DNA from: an uncultured Polaribacter sp.
Lineage (GTDB): Bacteria; Bacteroidota; Bacteroidia; Flavobacteriales; Flavobacteriaceae
DNA length: 64,000 nt
Assembly: GCA_938084845.1 (NCBI GenBank)
Contig: CALKEB010000016.1
Location: forward strand, 1-64,000
Reading direction: 5' to 3'
The translations under genes and the position numbers were made by a program. The notes beneath the pieces were generated by a model. That model was not told where the DNA came from. It did not search any database and saw only the letters and a program-made list of their open reading frames with translations. Shown piece after piece: positions 1 through 6,835 of the stretch. Positions within the stretch are counted from its first letter, which is position 1. Every line of letters begins with the position of its first letter.

Positions 1-348
1 TATGAATTAGAATTCATTGAATCCATATCAGCTACTAGGTTTGTAAATATGTTAGCCGAAGAAAGAGTTGAAAAACCAATTGATGTTCGGAAAGAATCTG
101 AATATTTTTCAGAACATGTTATTGGAGTAGAAAATTTTCCATTAGATGATATCCACACAAATTTTAAAAAGATTAATCCAGAGAAAGACTATTTTTTGCA
201 TTGTAAATCTGGTTATCGTTCTTTAATTGCTGCTTCTATATTTAAAGCAAATGGAGTGAAGAAAGTAACTAATATAGAAGGAGGATTTAAGGAAATCGTC
301 AAAACAAAGATCCCACTATCTGAGTACGTTTGCCCCACAAAGTTTTAA
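1..348 (+). CDS. C-terminal part of MBL-fold hydrolase with rhodanese domain (5' end outside window)
   Basis: The reading frame is open from the first base, so this is the 3' end of a longer gene and the ATG at 49 is probably internal. The visible part is a rhodanese domain: a DVRKESEY stretch and an active-site loop HCKSGYRS with the expected catalytic cysteine. The tail ends in SEYVCPTKF, which resembles the ending I recall for Bacteroidetes MBL-fold proteins that carry a metallo-beta-lactamase domain followed by rhodanese domains. Those relatives act on glutathione persulfide or thioesters, or bind sulfur. The N-terminal metal-binding half cannot be seen here. Another single-domain rhodanese follows 22 bases later, so the two are probably cotranscribed and handle sulfane sulfur. 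Family is well supported; full-length function is inferred. Confidence 0.75.
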   Translation, partial: YELEFIESISATRFVNMLAEERVEKPIDVRKESEYFSEHVIGVENFPLDDIHTNFKKINPEKDYFLHCKSGYRSLIAASIFKANGVKKVTNIEGGFKEIVKTKIPLSEYVCPTKF

Positions 349-370
349 TGAAATAAAACCATATAATTTA

Positions 371-682
371 ATGAAAAATATAAATAATATCGAATTTAAA
401 GAGCTTATTAGTAAAAATACTGAAGCCATAATCATTGATTGCAGAACCGAAAGTGAGTGGGACGAAGGAAGGATTAAAAACGCTATTTTATTGGATCTTT
501 TTGAATCACAACTATTTATGCAAAAAATTGAGAATTTTGATAAAAGTAAAATGTATTTAGTATATTGTAGAAGTGGATCAAGAAGTGTAGCGGCTTGTCA
601 GATACTAGAATCTGTTGGTATTAAAAATGTTTATAATCTTACAGGAGGTATCATAGACTGGAATGGCGATATCATTGTTTAA
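371..682 (+). CDS. Single-domain rhodanese-like protein
   Basis: A 103-residue protein made of one rhodanese domain. It shows DCRTESEWDEGRI early and the active-site loop YCRSGSRS, with the presumed catalytic cysteine at residue 66. No signal peptide is seen, so it should be cytoplasmic. Rhodaneses of this kind carry sulfur as a cysteine persulfide between donors and acceptors. It lies 22 bases after a rhodanese-tailed hydrolase and 15 bases before a small metal-binding protein, an arrangement typical of sulfide or thiol-stress operons. The actual donor and acceptor are unknown. Confidence 0.8.
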   Translation: MKNINNIEFKELISKNTEAIIIDCRTESEWDEGRIKNAILLDLFESQLFMQKIENFDKSKMYLVYCRSGSRSVAACQILESVGIKNVYNLTGGIIDWNGDIIV

Positions 683-697
683 TTAAAATTCAAAAAA

Positions 698-964
698 ATG
701 ACTACAACAATAAAAATTCAAAACTTAAAATGTAGTGGTTGTGCAAATACAATTATGAAAAAAATTTCAACCATTGAAAACGTAACAAATGTAAACGTAA
801 GTATTGAAGAGTCTACTGTTACATTTGATTCTCGTGGTCAAAATGAAATTAAAATTGTAAGACACAAAATGGCTGTATTGGGGTATCCTACTGACGGTGA
901 AAGTAATTCAGTGGTCTCAAAGGCAAAATCATATTTTAGCTGTGCTGCTGGTAAAATAGCTTGA
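698..964 (+). CDS. Heavy-metal-associated (HMA) domain protein
   Basis: An 88-residue protein with a ferredoxin-like HMA fold. The metal-binding motif is at residues 11-15 (KCSGC, cysteines 12 and 15). The later VNVSIEESTVTFD and LGYPT segments match the usual strand and loop pattern. Such proteins bind Cu(I), Zn or related soft metals as a chaperone or as a free-standing domain of a P-type ATPase. The last residues, roughly 78-88, contain another cysteine and extend slightly past the domain. It starts 15 bases after the rhodanese gene and is probably in the same operon. No ATPase partner lies in the window, so the metal is not assigned. Confidence 0.8.
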   Translation: MTTTIKIQNLKCSGCANTIMKKISTIENVTNVNVSIEESTVTFDSRGQNEIKIVRHKMAVLGYPTDGESNSVVSKAKSYFSCAAGKIA

Positions 965-970
965 AATTAA

Positions 971-1119
971 TTACTTGGCGCAATTATAGTAAGAGAATAT
1001 GGCATTCCTGTAATAATCGTACAAAAGGTGTAATAAATAAATTAGAAGACCATCAAAAAATACTTATTGATAAAACCCAGCAGAACCTTGTTAGACTCTT
1101 AAAGCATTCGAATACATAG
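971..1119 (+). pseudogene. Decayed fragment of a PEP-synthase-type mobile domain
   Basis: The region after the HMA gene has no intact frame, but two short pieces in different frames read together like the end of a PEP-utilising mobile domain. The first piece, from 971, gives LLGAIIVREYGIPVIIVQKV and matches the HGAIVAREYGIPAVV signature that follows the phosphohistidine. After a frame change near 1030, the second gives VINKLEDHQKILIDKTQQ and then NLVRLL before a stop at 1117-1119, matching the KLKDGQKVLVDGTKGIVRLL ending of such enzymes. The catalytic histidine region is missing. I infer the remnant of a lost pyruvate-phosphate or pyruvate-water dikinase-like gene. Chance similarity in such short pieces is possible. 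Confidence 0.5.
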
Positions 1120-1148
1120 AATTTTTTATTTTAAACCGAAATCTAACC

Positions 1149-2033
1149 TTAATTTTTGCGGAAACCCGTTAATAATTGACCAAAGAATCCTTTTGGGAAA
1201 TTTTCTTCATTATAAAATCCTAATTCAATTTCGCCATTATTATCCGGAACGTAATTAGTTTTAAATAAAAAATCCCAAATACTTAAGCTAATTCCAAAGT
1301 TAATTCCATTCGGTTTGTTTTCTGGTAACGCTTTCATGTGATGATATAAATGCATTACAGAATTATTAATTATGTACTTGAAAGGGCCCCAAGTAATTCT
1401 AATATTAGCATGGTTTAAATGTCCAATAGTTATTGCAATAAAATGAACGATATAGGCTTGCTCTGGCTCAAAACCTCCTAATACCATAACCCCTAATGTT
1501 TTTAAAGGCTTATATAGTATGTTTTCCATCCAATGATATCGCAAGTGTGCAGCAAAACCCATTTCTTTTACAGAATGATGAACTTTATGAAAATTCCATA
1601 AAAAATCTACACGATGCAAAAGTCTATGTGTCCACCACTGCGTGAAGTCCACTACAATAAAAAAGATAAAAATACGCAATGCAAAAGGCAAGCTATTTAA
1701 ATCGATCACCTGAAAATTACGAAGCGCTAAACCTACAACACCTAGCAGATCGTTAAAAAGTTTAGCAGCAGTATTAGAAAGGGCAATAAGAACAATTAAG
1801 TTCAATAGAAAAAAATTAAAAAACATGTAAAAAGTATCTAACCAAAAATCTTTACGGAATAAAGGTTGGTTTTTTCGCCAAGGGAATACTCTTTCTAACC
1901 CCCAAACTACTAAAGAGATTAAAATAAGGCCATAAAAGTAATTTTCCCAATTCAACTCAAGTAAAACTGAGTTTTTAAGGTAATTCCAGTACCCTGAATA
2001 TGAGTTTTTTATGATTTCTAAATACGTTTCCAT
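1149..2033 (-). CDS. Sterol desaturase / fatty acid hydroxylase family membrane protein
   Basis: A 294-residue integral membrane protein with hydrophobic segments at about residues 30-47, 68-90, 115-132 and 180-206. It has the full set of di-iron histidine boxes of the superfamily: HRLLH (136-140), HKVHH (149-153), H208 near a HLNHAN stretch, and HLYHH (228-232). These enzymes use O2 and a non-heme di-iron centre to hydroxylate or desaturate lipids. Bacterial relatives include alkylglycerol monooxygenase-like and carotenoid-hydroxylase-like enzymes, so the substrate is open. A -7 element on the minus strand at 2042-2049 would give a very short leader. It is the last gene of a long minus-strand run downstream of the arsenosugar genes, but with its own promoter it may be independent. 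Confidence 0.85.
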   Translation of the reverse strand: METYLEIIKNSYSGYWNYLKNSVLLELNWENYFYGLILISLVVWGLERVFPWRKNQPLFRKDFWLDTFYMFFNFFLLNLIVLIALSNTAAKLFNDLLGVVGLALRNFQVIDLNSLPFALRIFIFFIVVDFTQWWTHRLLHRVDFLWNFHKVHHSVKEMGFAAHLRYHWMENILYKPLKTLGVMVLGGFEPEQAYIVHFIAITIGHLNHANIRITWGPFKYIINNSVMHLYHHMKALPENKPNGINFGISLSIWDFLFKTNYVPDNNGEIELGFYNEENFPKGFFGQLLTGFRKN

Positions 2034-2041
2034 TTCTTATA

Positions 2042-2049
2042 CAAAGATA
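2042..2049 (-). promoter_or_regulatory. Bacteroidetes -7 promoter element for the hydroxylase gene
   Basis: On the minus strand this reads TATCTTTG, a match to the Bacteroidetes -7 consensus TAnnTTTG, eight bases before the ATG ending at 2033. No good TTG -33 box is seen at the usual distance. Transcription would start almost at the start codon, giving a nearly leaderless message. Confidence 0.5.
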
Positions 2050-2083
2050 CAAAAATGAATTAGTGTTTTTAATAAAAGTAAAC

Positions 2084-2914
2084 TTAGGTGCTAAAATATA
2101 TCCCCTCTGTATTCATAAAGCTTGTTTCTTTTGGATTTAAATTTAATTCAGATCCATTAAAGGTACTTGCCCTTAAGCCTAATTCATTAAAAATACAACT
2201 GGTAGCAGCAAAATCCCATAGGGAACCACCCCCTTTTTCTTTTTTGGGAAGTTTTAAAAAGAGGGCTGGTGCGTTTTCCACAACCAAAATGGCATTTAAA
2301 ACAGCACCTGCTCCAGCAATTTCTTTAAAATTCGACAGTTTTAAAGAAGAAATTTTATCACCTAAAAGAGCTAGAATTTTAGTTTTGTTGGGTGTTTCTG
2401 ATAATTGTTTGTCAGTAACATAGGTCAAGTATTGATTGTTAGAAGTAACTTTCCAAGGCTGTCCATTTTTAAAAGCACCTTTATTTTTTATGGCAGTATA
2501 TAAATTTTTGGTGCTTAGATCATAAACTACACCTATTTGTACAATTCCATTTTTATCAACCAAAGCAATAGCTACCGAAAATCCTGGGTATTTATTTACA
2601 AAAGCCAAAGTGCCATCTAAAGGATCAATACACCAAAAAAAATCTTTTTCAAACCGACTTCCATCATCTTTAGATTCTTCAGAAAGAAGCCCAATATCAA
2701 AACTTTTACAAGTAGGCTTTAGGTGTTTAAGAATAGTTTGCTCGCATGCTAAATCTACTTTAGTAACCACTTGAGATGCAATGGTGTTTCCACCTTCTTT
2801 GTGCACTACAATTACATCTTCATGTATCGCTTTCTGAATGATTTCACCAGCAGCTAAGGCTGCTTTTATGGCAATTTTTGTAAGGTGTTGTAAATCCATA
2901 TTATAAACTTTCAA
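2084..2914 (-). CDS. Inositol monophosphatase / CysQ-like phosphatase
   Basis: A 276-residue member of the lithium-sensitive Mg-dependent phosphatases. Metal ligands are visible: LLSEES (E79-E80 region), IDPLDGT (residues 96-102, D97 and D100) and LWDFAA (D234). The family includes inositol monophosphatase, 3'(2'),5'-bisphosphate nucleotidase (CysQ) and sugar phosphatases, and these are not separable by eye. The first ATG overlaps the preceding kinase gene by 14 bases. An ATG five codons later (2899) would remove the overlap. Either way the two genes are translationally close, suggesting a kinase-phosphatase pair. Its place behind nucleoside phosphorylase and glycosyltransferase genes of the arsenosugar cluster suggests a role on sugar-phosphate intermediates; this is inference. 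Confidence 0.85.
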   Translation of the reverse strand: MKVYNMDLQHLTKIAIKAALAAGEIIQKAIHEDVIVVHKEGGNTIASQVVTKVDLACEQTILKHLKPTCKSFDIGLLSEESKDDGSRFEKDFFWCIDPLDGTLAFVNKYPGFSVAIALVDKNGIVQIGVVYDLSTKNLYTAIKNKGAFKNGQPWKVTSNNQYLTYVTDKQLSETPNKTKILALLGDKISSLKLSNFKEIAGAGAVLNAILVVENAPALFLKLPKKEKGGGSLWDFAATSCIFNELGLRASTFNGSELNLNPKETSFMNTEGIYFST

Positions 2915-3848
2915 TCACTTTTTTAGTCATGCGTTCGCTGTAAGAATTTAGTTTCCAATGGTCAGGACTCCACCCTTTTAAAAAACGATGAAAGTCTGCC
3001 CAAGCAACAGCATATAATTCTCGCCATTCTATTTCTAACGCTTTGTGTTCTTTGCCAAGTGCTTTGTGAAGATGAAAAAAATACGTAGATAAAATTTTTT
3101 CTTCTAACCGTTCGCAATCTTTTTCAAGCAAACAGCTTCCTATAAAATAGGCTACGTCTTTCATGCCACAACCACCGCCAACATATTGAAAGTCAACGCC
3201 AGCAACTTCATCATTACTAGAAAAACAAAAGTTGGCCAATTTAGCATCACCATGGACCAAAGTTTTATAGGTACAATTATTTAGTTTTTCATCAATTTTG
3301 GGTGCTGTATCTTTCAGCACTGAATCTTTTAGTATTTCTAATTCTTTTGGTCTTGTGGCCAAATGCCAATAGGTACCTATTGGCCACAATCCTTTTGGAT
3401 TTTTATCTAAATAGGTTGCATGAAAGTTGGCCAGCCAAGCCAGGCAATTTTCTATGCCTTGCCAAGAAAGGCTTTGTTTTCTGTAGGTGAATCCTGCAGC
3501 ATCTAAATCTTCTAAAATTAAACAGAATTCCTCTTCTTGTCTTGCTATACCATAATATTTAGGCAATCTTGCCTTACTTTCTTGTGCATACTGTTGGTAC
3601 CAATTTGCTTCTACTTGATATGATTTTACCTTTCGTTGATGTCCAGATACTGAATTCCAACCCCTTGGGTGTTTTTGCACTTTTGGGAATTGTATATTTT
3701 TTACAATTACACTATTTAAACGACTGCCTTTAAGTGCAACTCTAATGATTGCTCCATACCCACTCCAAAGCGATTGAATAACTTCTTTTTCTTCTAATGA
3801 AGATGCCCCCGTTTTTTGTAATATGATGTCTCTAAAATACGTATTCAT
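2901..3848 (-). CDS. Small-molecule phosphotransferase (APH / ecdysteroid-kinase-like)
   Basis: A 315-residue kinase-like protein. Catalytic-loop residues are clear: [11 protein letters not shown] (H199, D201, N206), followed by the metal-binding aspartate in GVDFQ (D219). A candidate nucleotide-binding lysine is K50, with an acidic LILEDLD stretch near 110-116. The pattern matches the aminoglycoside phosphotransferase / choline kinase superfamily and most resembles the ecdysteroid-kinase-like branch (PF02958), which phosphorylates hydroxyls on small molecules. It lies 15 bases downstream of the nucleoside phosphorylase gene and overlaps the following phosphatase gene. An arsenosugar or other sugar substrate would fit the context, but a resistance or salvage role is equally possible. 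Confidence 0.75.
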   Translation of the reverse strand: MNTYFRDIILQKTGASSLEEKEVIQSLWSGYGAIIRVALKGSRLNSVIVKNIQFPKVQKHPRGWNSVSGHQRKVKSYQVEANWYQQYAQESKARLPKYYGIARQEEEFCLILEDLDAAGFTYRKQSLSWQGIENCLAWLANFHATYLDKNPKGLWPIGTYWHLATRPKELEILKDSVLKDTAPKIDEKLNNCTYKTLVHGDAKLANFCFSSNDEVAGVDFQYVGGGCGMKDVAYFIGSCLLEKDCERLEEKILSTYFFHLHKALGKEHKALEIEWRELYAVAWADFHRFLKGWSPDHWKLNSYSERMTKKVIESL

Positions 3849-3863
3849 TACAAGGTTAATTTA

Positions 3864-4682
3864 TCACAAAACGGCTATAACTTCCTTAAACAGGGTAATC
3901 ATTTTTGGTTCTGCTTCACCTGCTATGGCTATAATTTCAGCAATATTTACGGGTTGTAAATTTTTAGGATCACACTCATCAGTTAGTACAGAAATTGCTG
4001 CACACGGAAGATTTAATTGTTTTGATACAATTACTTCGGGTACTGTACTCATACCCACAGCATCTACTTCTAAAATCTGTAACATTCTATATTCTGCTCT
4101 TGTTTCTAGCTGAGGCCCTAAAACACTAGCATAGGTTCCATTGTGCAACTGAATATTAAGTTTTGTGGCTATTGAATTTATTTGGGTGTTAATGGCCTTT
4201 GAATAAGGTGCTAACATATCAGCAAAAATATTACCAAACTCATTGGCACCTTTAAAGGCAAGAGGAGAACTACCTTGTAAGTTTATATGGTCTTCAATTA
4301 ACATTAAATCGCCTTTGTTATAGTCTAGATTTATAGCACCTGCTGCATTAGAAATTAATAAATTTTGAATACCAAGACCATGTAATGTTCGTATGCCATA
4401 AGTAACTTCCCAAGGAGTATAGCCCTCATACAAATGAAAACGTCCGGACATAACTACTACTTTCTTATTGGATAATTCTCCATAAATTATTTTACCTGAA
4501 TGAAACTCTACTGTTGCTATAGGAAAATTCGGAATGTCTGAATAGGCTATTTCTACAATAGTTTTTATTTCATTCACCAATTTTCCGAGACCTGTACCTA
4601 AAACAATTCCTACTTCTGGGTTGTTGATGCCTTTTTCTTTCAAAAAATGAAGGGTTTCTTGTAATTGTGCTGCTTTCGTCAT
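3864..4682 (-). CDS. Nucleoside phosphorylase, PNP/MTAP family, with MTAP-like specificity residues
   Basis: A 272-residue trimeric-type nucleoside phosphorylase. Visible motifs are VLGTGLG (27-33, phosphate loop), VMSGRFHLYEG (77-87), NAAGAIN, GPQLETRAEY (189-198, E193 corresponding to human PNP E201) and VGMSTVPE (M211 corresponding to M219). By spacing, D235 in VLTDECDP falls exactly on human PNP N243, the residue that selects 6-oxopurines. Methylthioadenosine phosphorylase has Asp there to bind adenine. The position of PNP H257, which binds the 5'-OH, is I247, with I250 nearby, matching the hydrophobic 5' pocket of MTAP. I therefore expect cleavage of 5'-modified adenosines. The gene sits 21 bases after the arsenosugar glycosyltransferase gene, suggesting 5'-deoxy-5'-arsinoyl-adenosine as substrate. 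Ordinary MTA salvage is the main alternative. Confidence 0.85.
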   Translation of the reverse strand: MTKAAQLQETLHFLKEKGINNPEVGIVLGTGLGKLVNEIKTIVEIAYSDIPNFPIATVEFHSGKIIYGELSNKKVVVMSGRFHLYEGYTPWEVTYGIRTLHGLGIQNLLISNAAGAINLDYNKGDLMLIEDHINLQGSSPLAFKGANEFGNIFADMLAPYSKAINTQINSIATKLNIQLHNGTYASVLGPQLETRAEYRMLQILEVDAVGMSTVPEVIVSKQLNLPCAAISVLTDECDPKNLQPVNIAEIIAIAGEAEPKMITLFKEVIAVL

Positions 4683-4703
4683 AATTATACGATTGGGTGT
4701 ATT

Positions 4704-5318
4704 TTAATTTTTATCTAGAATAAAACGATTCATAATTTCTGGTATGGAGGTAATATCTTCATATACATCTATATCGTTTTTTATTTCTAATCGCTTTACA
4801 TGGTATGCTTTTAAATTATTTAGCGTTTCTTTTTCTACAGAAGAGGTTCCCCATTCTTTATCACGAAATACTGAAGTATGAAGTTTTTTCAATCCCAACA
4901 AATAGTAACCTCCGTCTTCTGCAGGTCCTATTACTGCATCATGGGTGTCCAGATCAGAAAATGCAGTATCAATAGCTTTAGAAGACAAATCGTATAAATC
5001 GCTTCCAATGATAATAATGTTTTTATACCCGTCTTTAAAACCTTTTTCAAACGCATTTTGCATTCTTTCTCCTAAATCATTTCCTTTTTGTTGGTGTTTC
5101 TCAAAAATTGTAGCATCCCAACAATCATTTTCTCTAATTTTTACAGAGTAGTATACTGCTTTATCTGCATTTACTGTAGAGGCCTCCAATCTAGTTTTTT
5201 CTAAAAGAAAGGTATAGATTTCTAATGCAGTTTTAGGGCCTACTGTTTTTGCTAATCGTGTTTTTACCTTCCCTAATTCTGGATTTCTAGTAAAAATGAG
5301 TAATAGGTTTTTATGCAT
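4704..5318 (-). CDS. TIGR04282-type glycosyltransferase (arsenosugar cluster)
   Basis: A 204-residue GT-A-fold protein of the DUF2064 / TIGR04282 group, found next to arsenosugar radical SAM genes. The N terminus IFTRNPELGKVKTRLAKTVG (residues 8-27) is the nucleotide-binding signature. The GSDLYDL stretch supplies the DxD-like region, and GPAEDGGYYLLGL is the characteristic family motif. There is no membrane segment, so it should act in the cytoplasm. The expected role is joining the arsenic-bearing ribose to an aglycone such as glycerol or a glycerol derivative, after removal of adenine. That order is inferred from neighbouring genes. It is flanked by the secreted rhodanese upstream and the phosphorylase downstream with short gaps. 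Confidence 0.82.
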   Translation of the reverse strand: MHKNLLLIFTRNPELGKVKTRLAKTVGPKTALEIYTFLLEKTRLEASTVNADKAVYYSVKIRENDCWDATIFEKHQQKGNDLGERMQNAFEKGFKDGYKNIIIIGSDLYDLSSKAIDTAFSDLDTHDAVIGPAEDGGYYLLGLKKLHTSVFRDKEWGTSSVEKETLNNLKAYHVKRLEIKNDIDVYEDITSIPEIMNRFILDKN

Positions 5319-5348
5319 GAATATGTTATTCTAATGGGAGTTTAGTGA

Positions 5349-5840
5349 TTAATACACCTTTTTCCCTTTTTTTAACCACTTGCTCCAATGCTTCGAATAT
5401 GTATGTACTTTTTCTGTTTGCCTCCCTACAGAATCAACCACATTAAAATTGGCGTTTTTCCATTCAAAAATTCCCCCGTACAAATTATACACATTGGTAT
5501 ACCCTTCTTTTACAAGTTTATGGGCAATTGTTTCAGAACGAATGCCTAAAGAACAGTAAACAACTATTTTTTTAGTTTTATCTTTTGGTAGTTTAGCTAT
5601 AGTTTCTTTTAACAAAAAATCTTTATAACCAACACGAATTGCAGTTTCTAGGTGACTAATTTTATATTCTTCTTTATCTCTGGCGTCTAAAAGAATTGCT
5701 TTCGTTTTAGGCAAGGCTAAAGTTTCTACAGACATATAAGGAATATTTTTTTTATTCCATTTATGTAGTAGTTGATCCAGTTCTTTTTGCCCAAACAGAT
5801 TGACGCTGATTACTAGAAAGAGGTACCAAATATTTTTCAT
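5349..5840 (-). CDS. Secreted rhodanese-like protein in arsenosugar cluster
   Basis: A 163-residue protein with a hydrophobic N-terminal signal (residues 1-17) and one rhodanese domain. It shows LLDARDKEEYKISHLETAIR in the first half and the active-site loop VYCSLGIRS with C96. The signal peptide suggests a periplasmic location, which is unusual for a protein encoded between cytoplasmic arsenic-metabolism enzymes. A lysine-rich C-terminal tail follows the domain. It sits 12 bases after arsM and about 30 bases before the glycosyltransferase gene, so it belongs to the operon. It could pass sulfur or reduce or bind arsenic (some rhodanese-fold proteins are arsenate reductases), but the sequence does not decide this. 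Confidence 0.8.
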   Translation of the reverse strand: MKNIWYLFLVISVNLFGQKELDQLLHKWNKKNIPYMSVETLALPKTKAILLDARDKEEYKISHLETAIRVGYKDFLLKETIAKLPKDKTKKIVVYCSLGIRSETIAHKLVKEGYTNVYNLYGGIFEWKNANFNVVDSVGRQTEKVHTYSKHWSKWLKKGKKVY

Positions 5841-5852
5841 TTATTTTAAAAA

Positions 5853-6821
5853 TTAGCAGCATCCACCACCATCATAATGGAAGGTGCTTTCTGAAATAAA
5901 AAGATCGTCTCTTTGCAAACTTGCAAGAGCACCTGCAGTTTTATCACAAATTGCTAAAGGTTGATTTTTTAATAAAACATGTCCTGCATTGTCATCAAAG
6001 TAATCTTCATCTCCAAAATAAATAGCAGCTTTTCCTGTAAAAATACAAGGACCATCTTTTGGCATTGGATCTTTAATTGCAGCAACTTCAATAGATTCAA
6101 TATAAATCAGTTCGTCTGTAGGATAGTTTTTTGGATCTAAAATTCGGTACGGTTTTCTTGCCCTTATTTCTATAGTTCCAAAACCAGCATCTGTCAATGC
6201 TTTTACGTATTCTGCAATAGGCAAACTACCGCTTAAACATAAAGCACGTAAACGTTCATCATTACGCAATTGTTCGTTCATAGGTTGTTCGCAAGTAGGA
6301 TCGCTCATTACCAAACGCCCATGGGGTTTTAAAACCCTGTACATTTCTGCGATGGCTTTTTTTAGATCGTCCGATTTAAAAATATTGAACAAACAGTTTT
6401 GAGCAGCAACATCTATTGTATTATCTTCTACAGGTAAATCCATGGCATCTCCTTTACGCAGATCCACAAAATTACTTTGAAACCAATCATTTTGTTCCTC
6501 TGCAATTTTAAAATTTTTACGTGAAGCTTCTAACATTTCATCTACTACATCCAATCCGATAACGCCTCCTTTAGTTCTATTGAAATAGGCAAATTGCAAC
6601 AACTCCATACCACCACCAACACCAACATATAGCATTTTTGGGTTGTTGGTTAAGTCTCTTGCATGTACAGTAGAGCCACACCCATAATTCATTTCTTGCA
6701 TAATCCTAGGGATTTTTAACCCTGGCAATTCCCAAATTGGGTTGGTGGTGCAGCATAATCCAACGTCTGGAGTTAAAGCGGCTTCTTTATAAACGTTGTG
6801 TGTTGTTTCTAAATAACTCAT
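5853..6821 (-). CDS. arsM: Arsenite S-adenosylmethionine methyltransferase ArsM (arsenosugar type)
   Basis: A class I SAM methyltransferase of 322 residues from the start chosen here (MSYLETTHN). A start 12 codons further upstream exists but would overlap arsS by 22 bases and adds a poorly fitting sequence. The SAM-binding strand MLYVGVGGGMELL is at about 63-75, and GLDVVDEMLEASRKN follows as motif II. Candidate arsenic-binding thiols are the N-terminal CC pair (23-24), C48, a cysteine in AAQNCLFN and one in RALCLSG. The protein ends in GGGCC, a terminal Cys pair. The family methylates As(III) stepwise to dimethylarsenite, the substrate of ArsS. It lies directly downstream of arsS, with 14 bases between them. 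Confidence 0.92.
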   Translation of the reverse strand: MSYLETTHNVYKEAALTPDVGLCCTTNPIWELPGLKIPRIMQEMNYGCGSTVHARDLTNNPKMLYVGVGGGMELLQFAYFNRTKGGVIGLDVVDEMLEASRKNFKIAEEQNDWFQSNFVDLRKGDAMDLPVEDNTIDVAAQNCLFNIFKSDDLKKAIAEMYRVLKPHGRLVMSDPTCEQPMNEQLRNDERLRALCLSGSLPIAEYVKALTDAGFGTIEIRARKPYRILDPKNYPTDELIYIESIEVAAIKDPMPKDGPCIFTGKAAIYFGDEDYFDDNAGHVLLKNQPLAICDKTAGALASLQRDDLFISESTFHYDGGGCC

Positions 6822-6835
6822 TTTTATTTTTTTAA

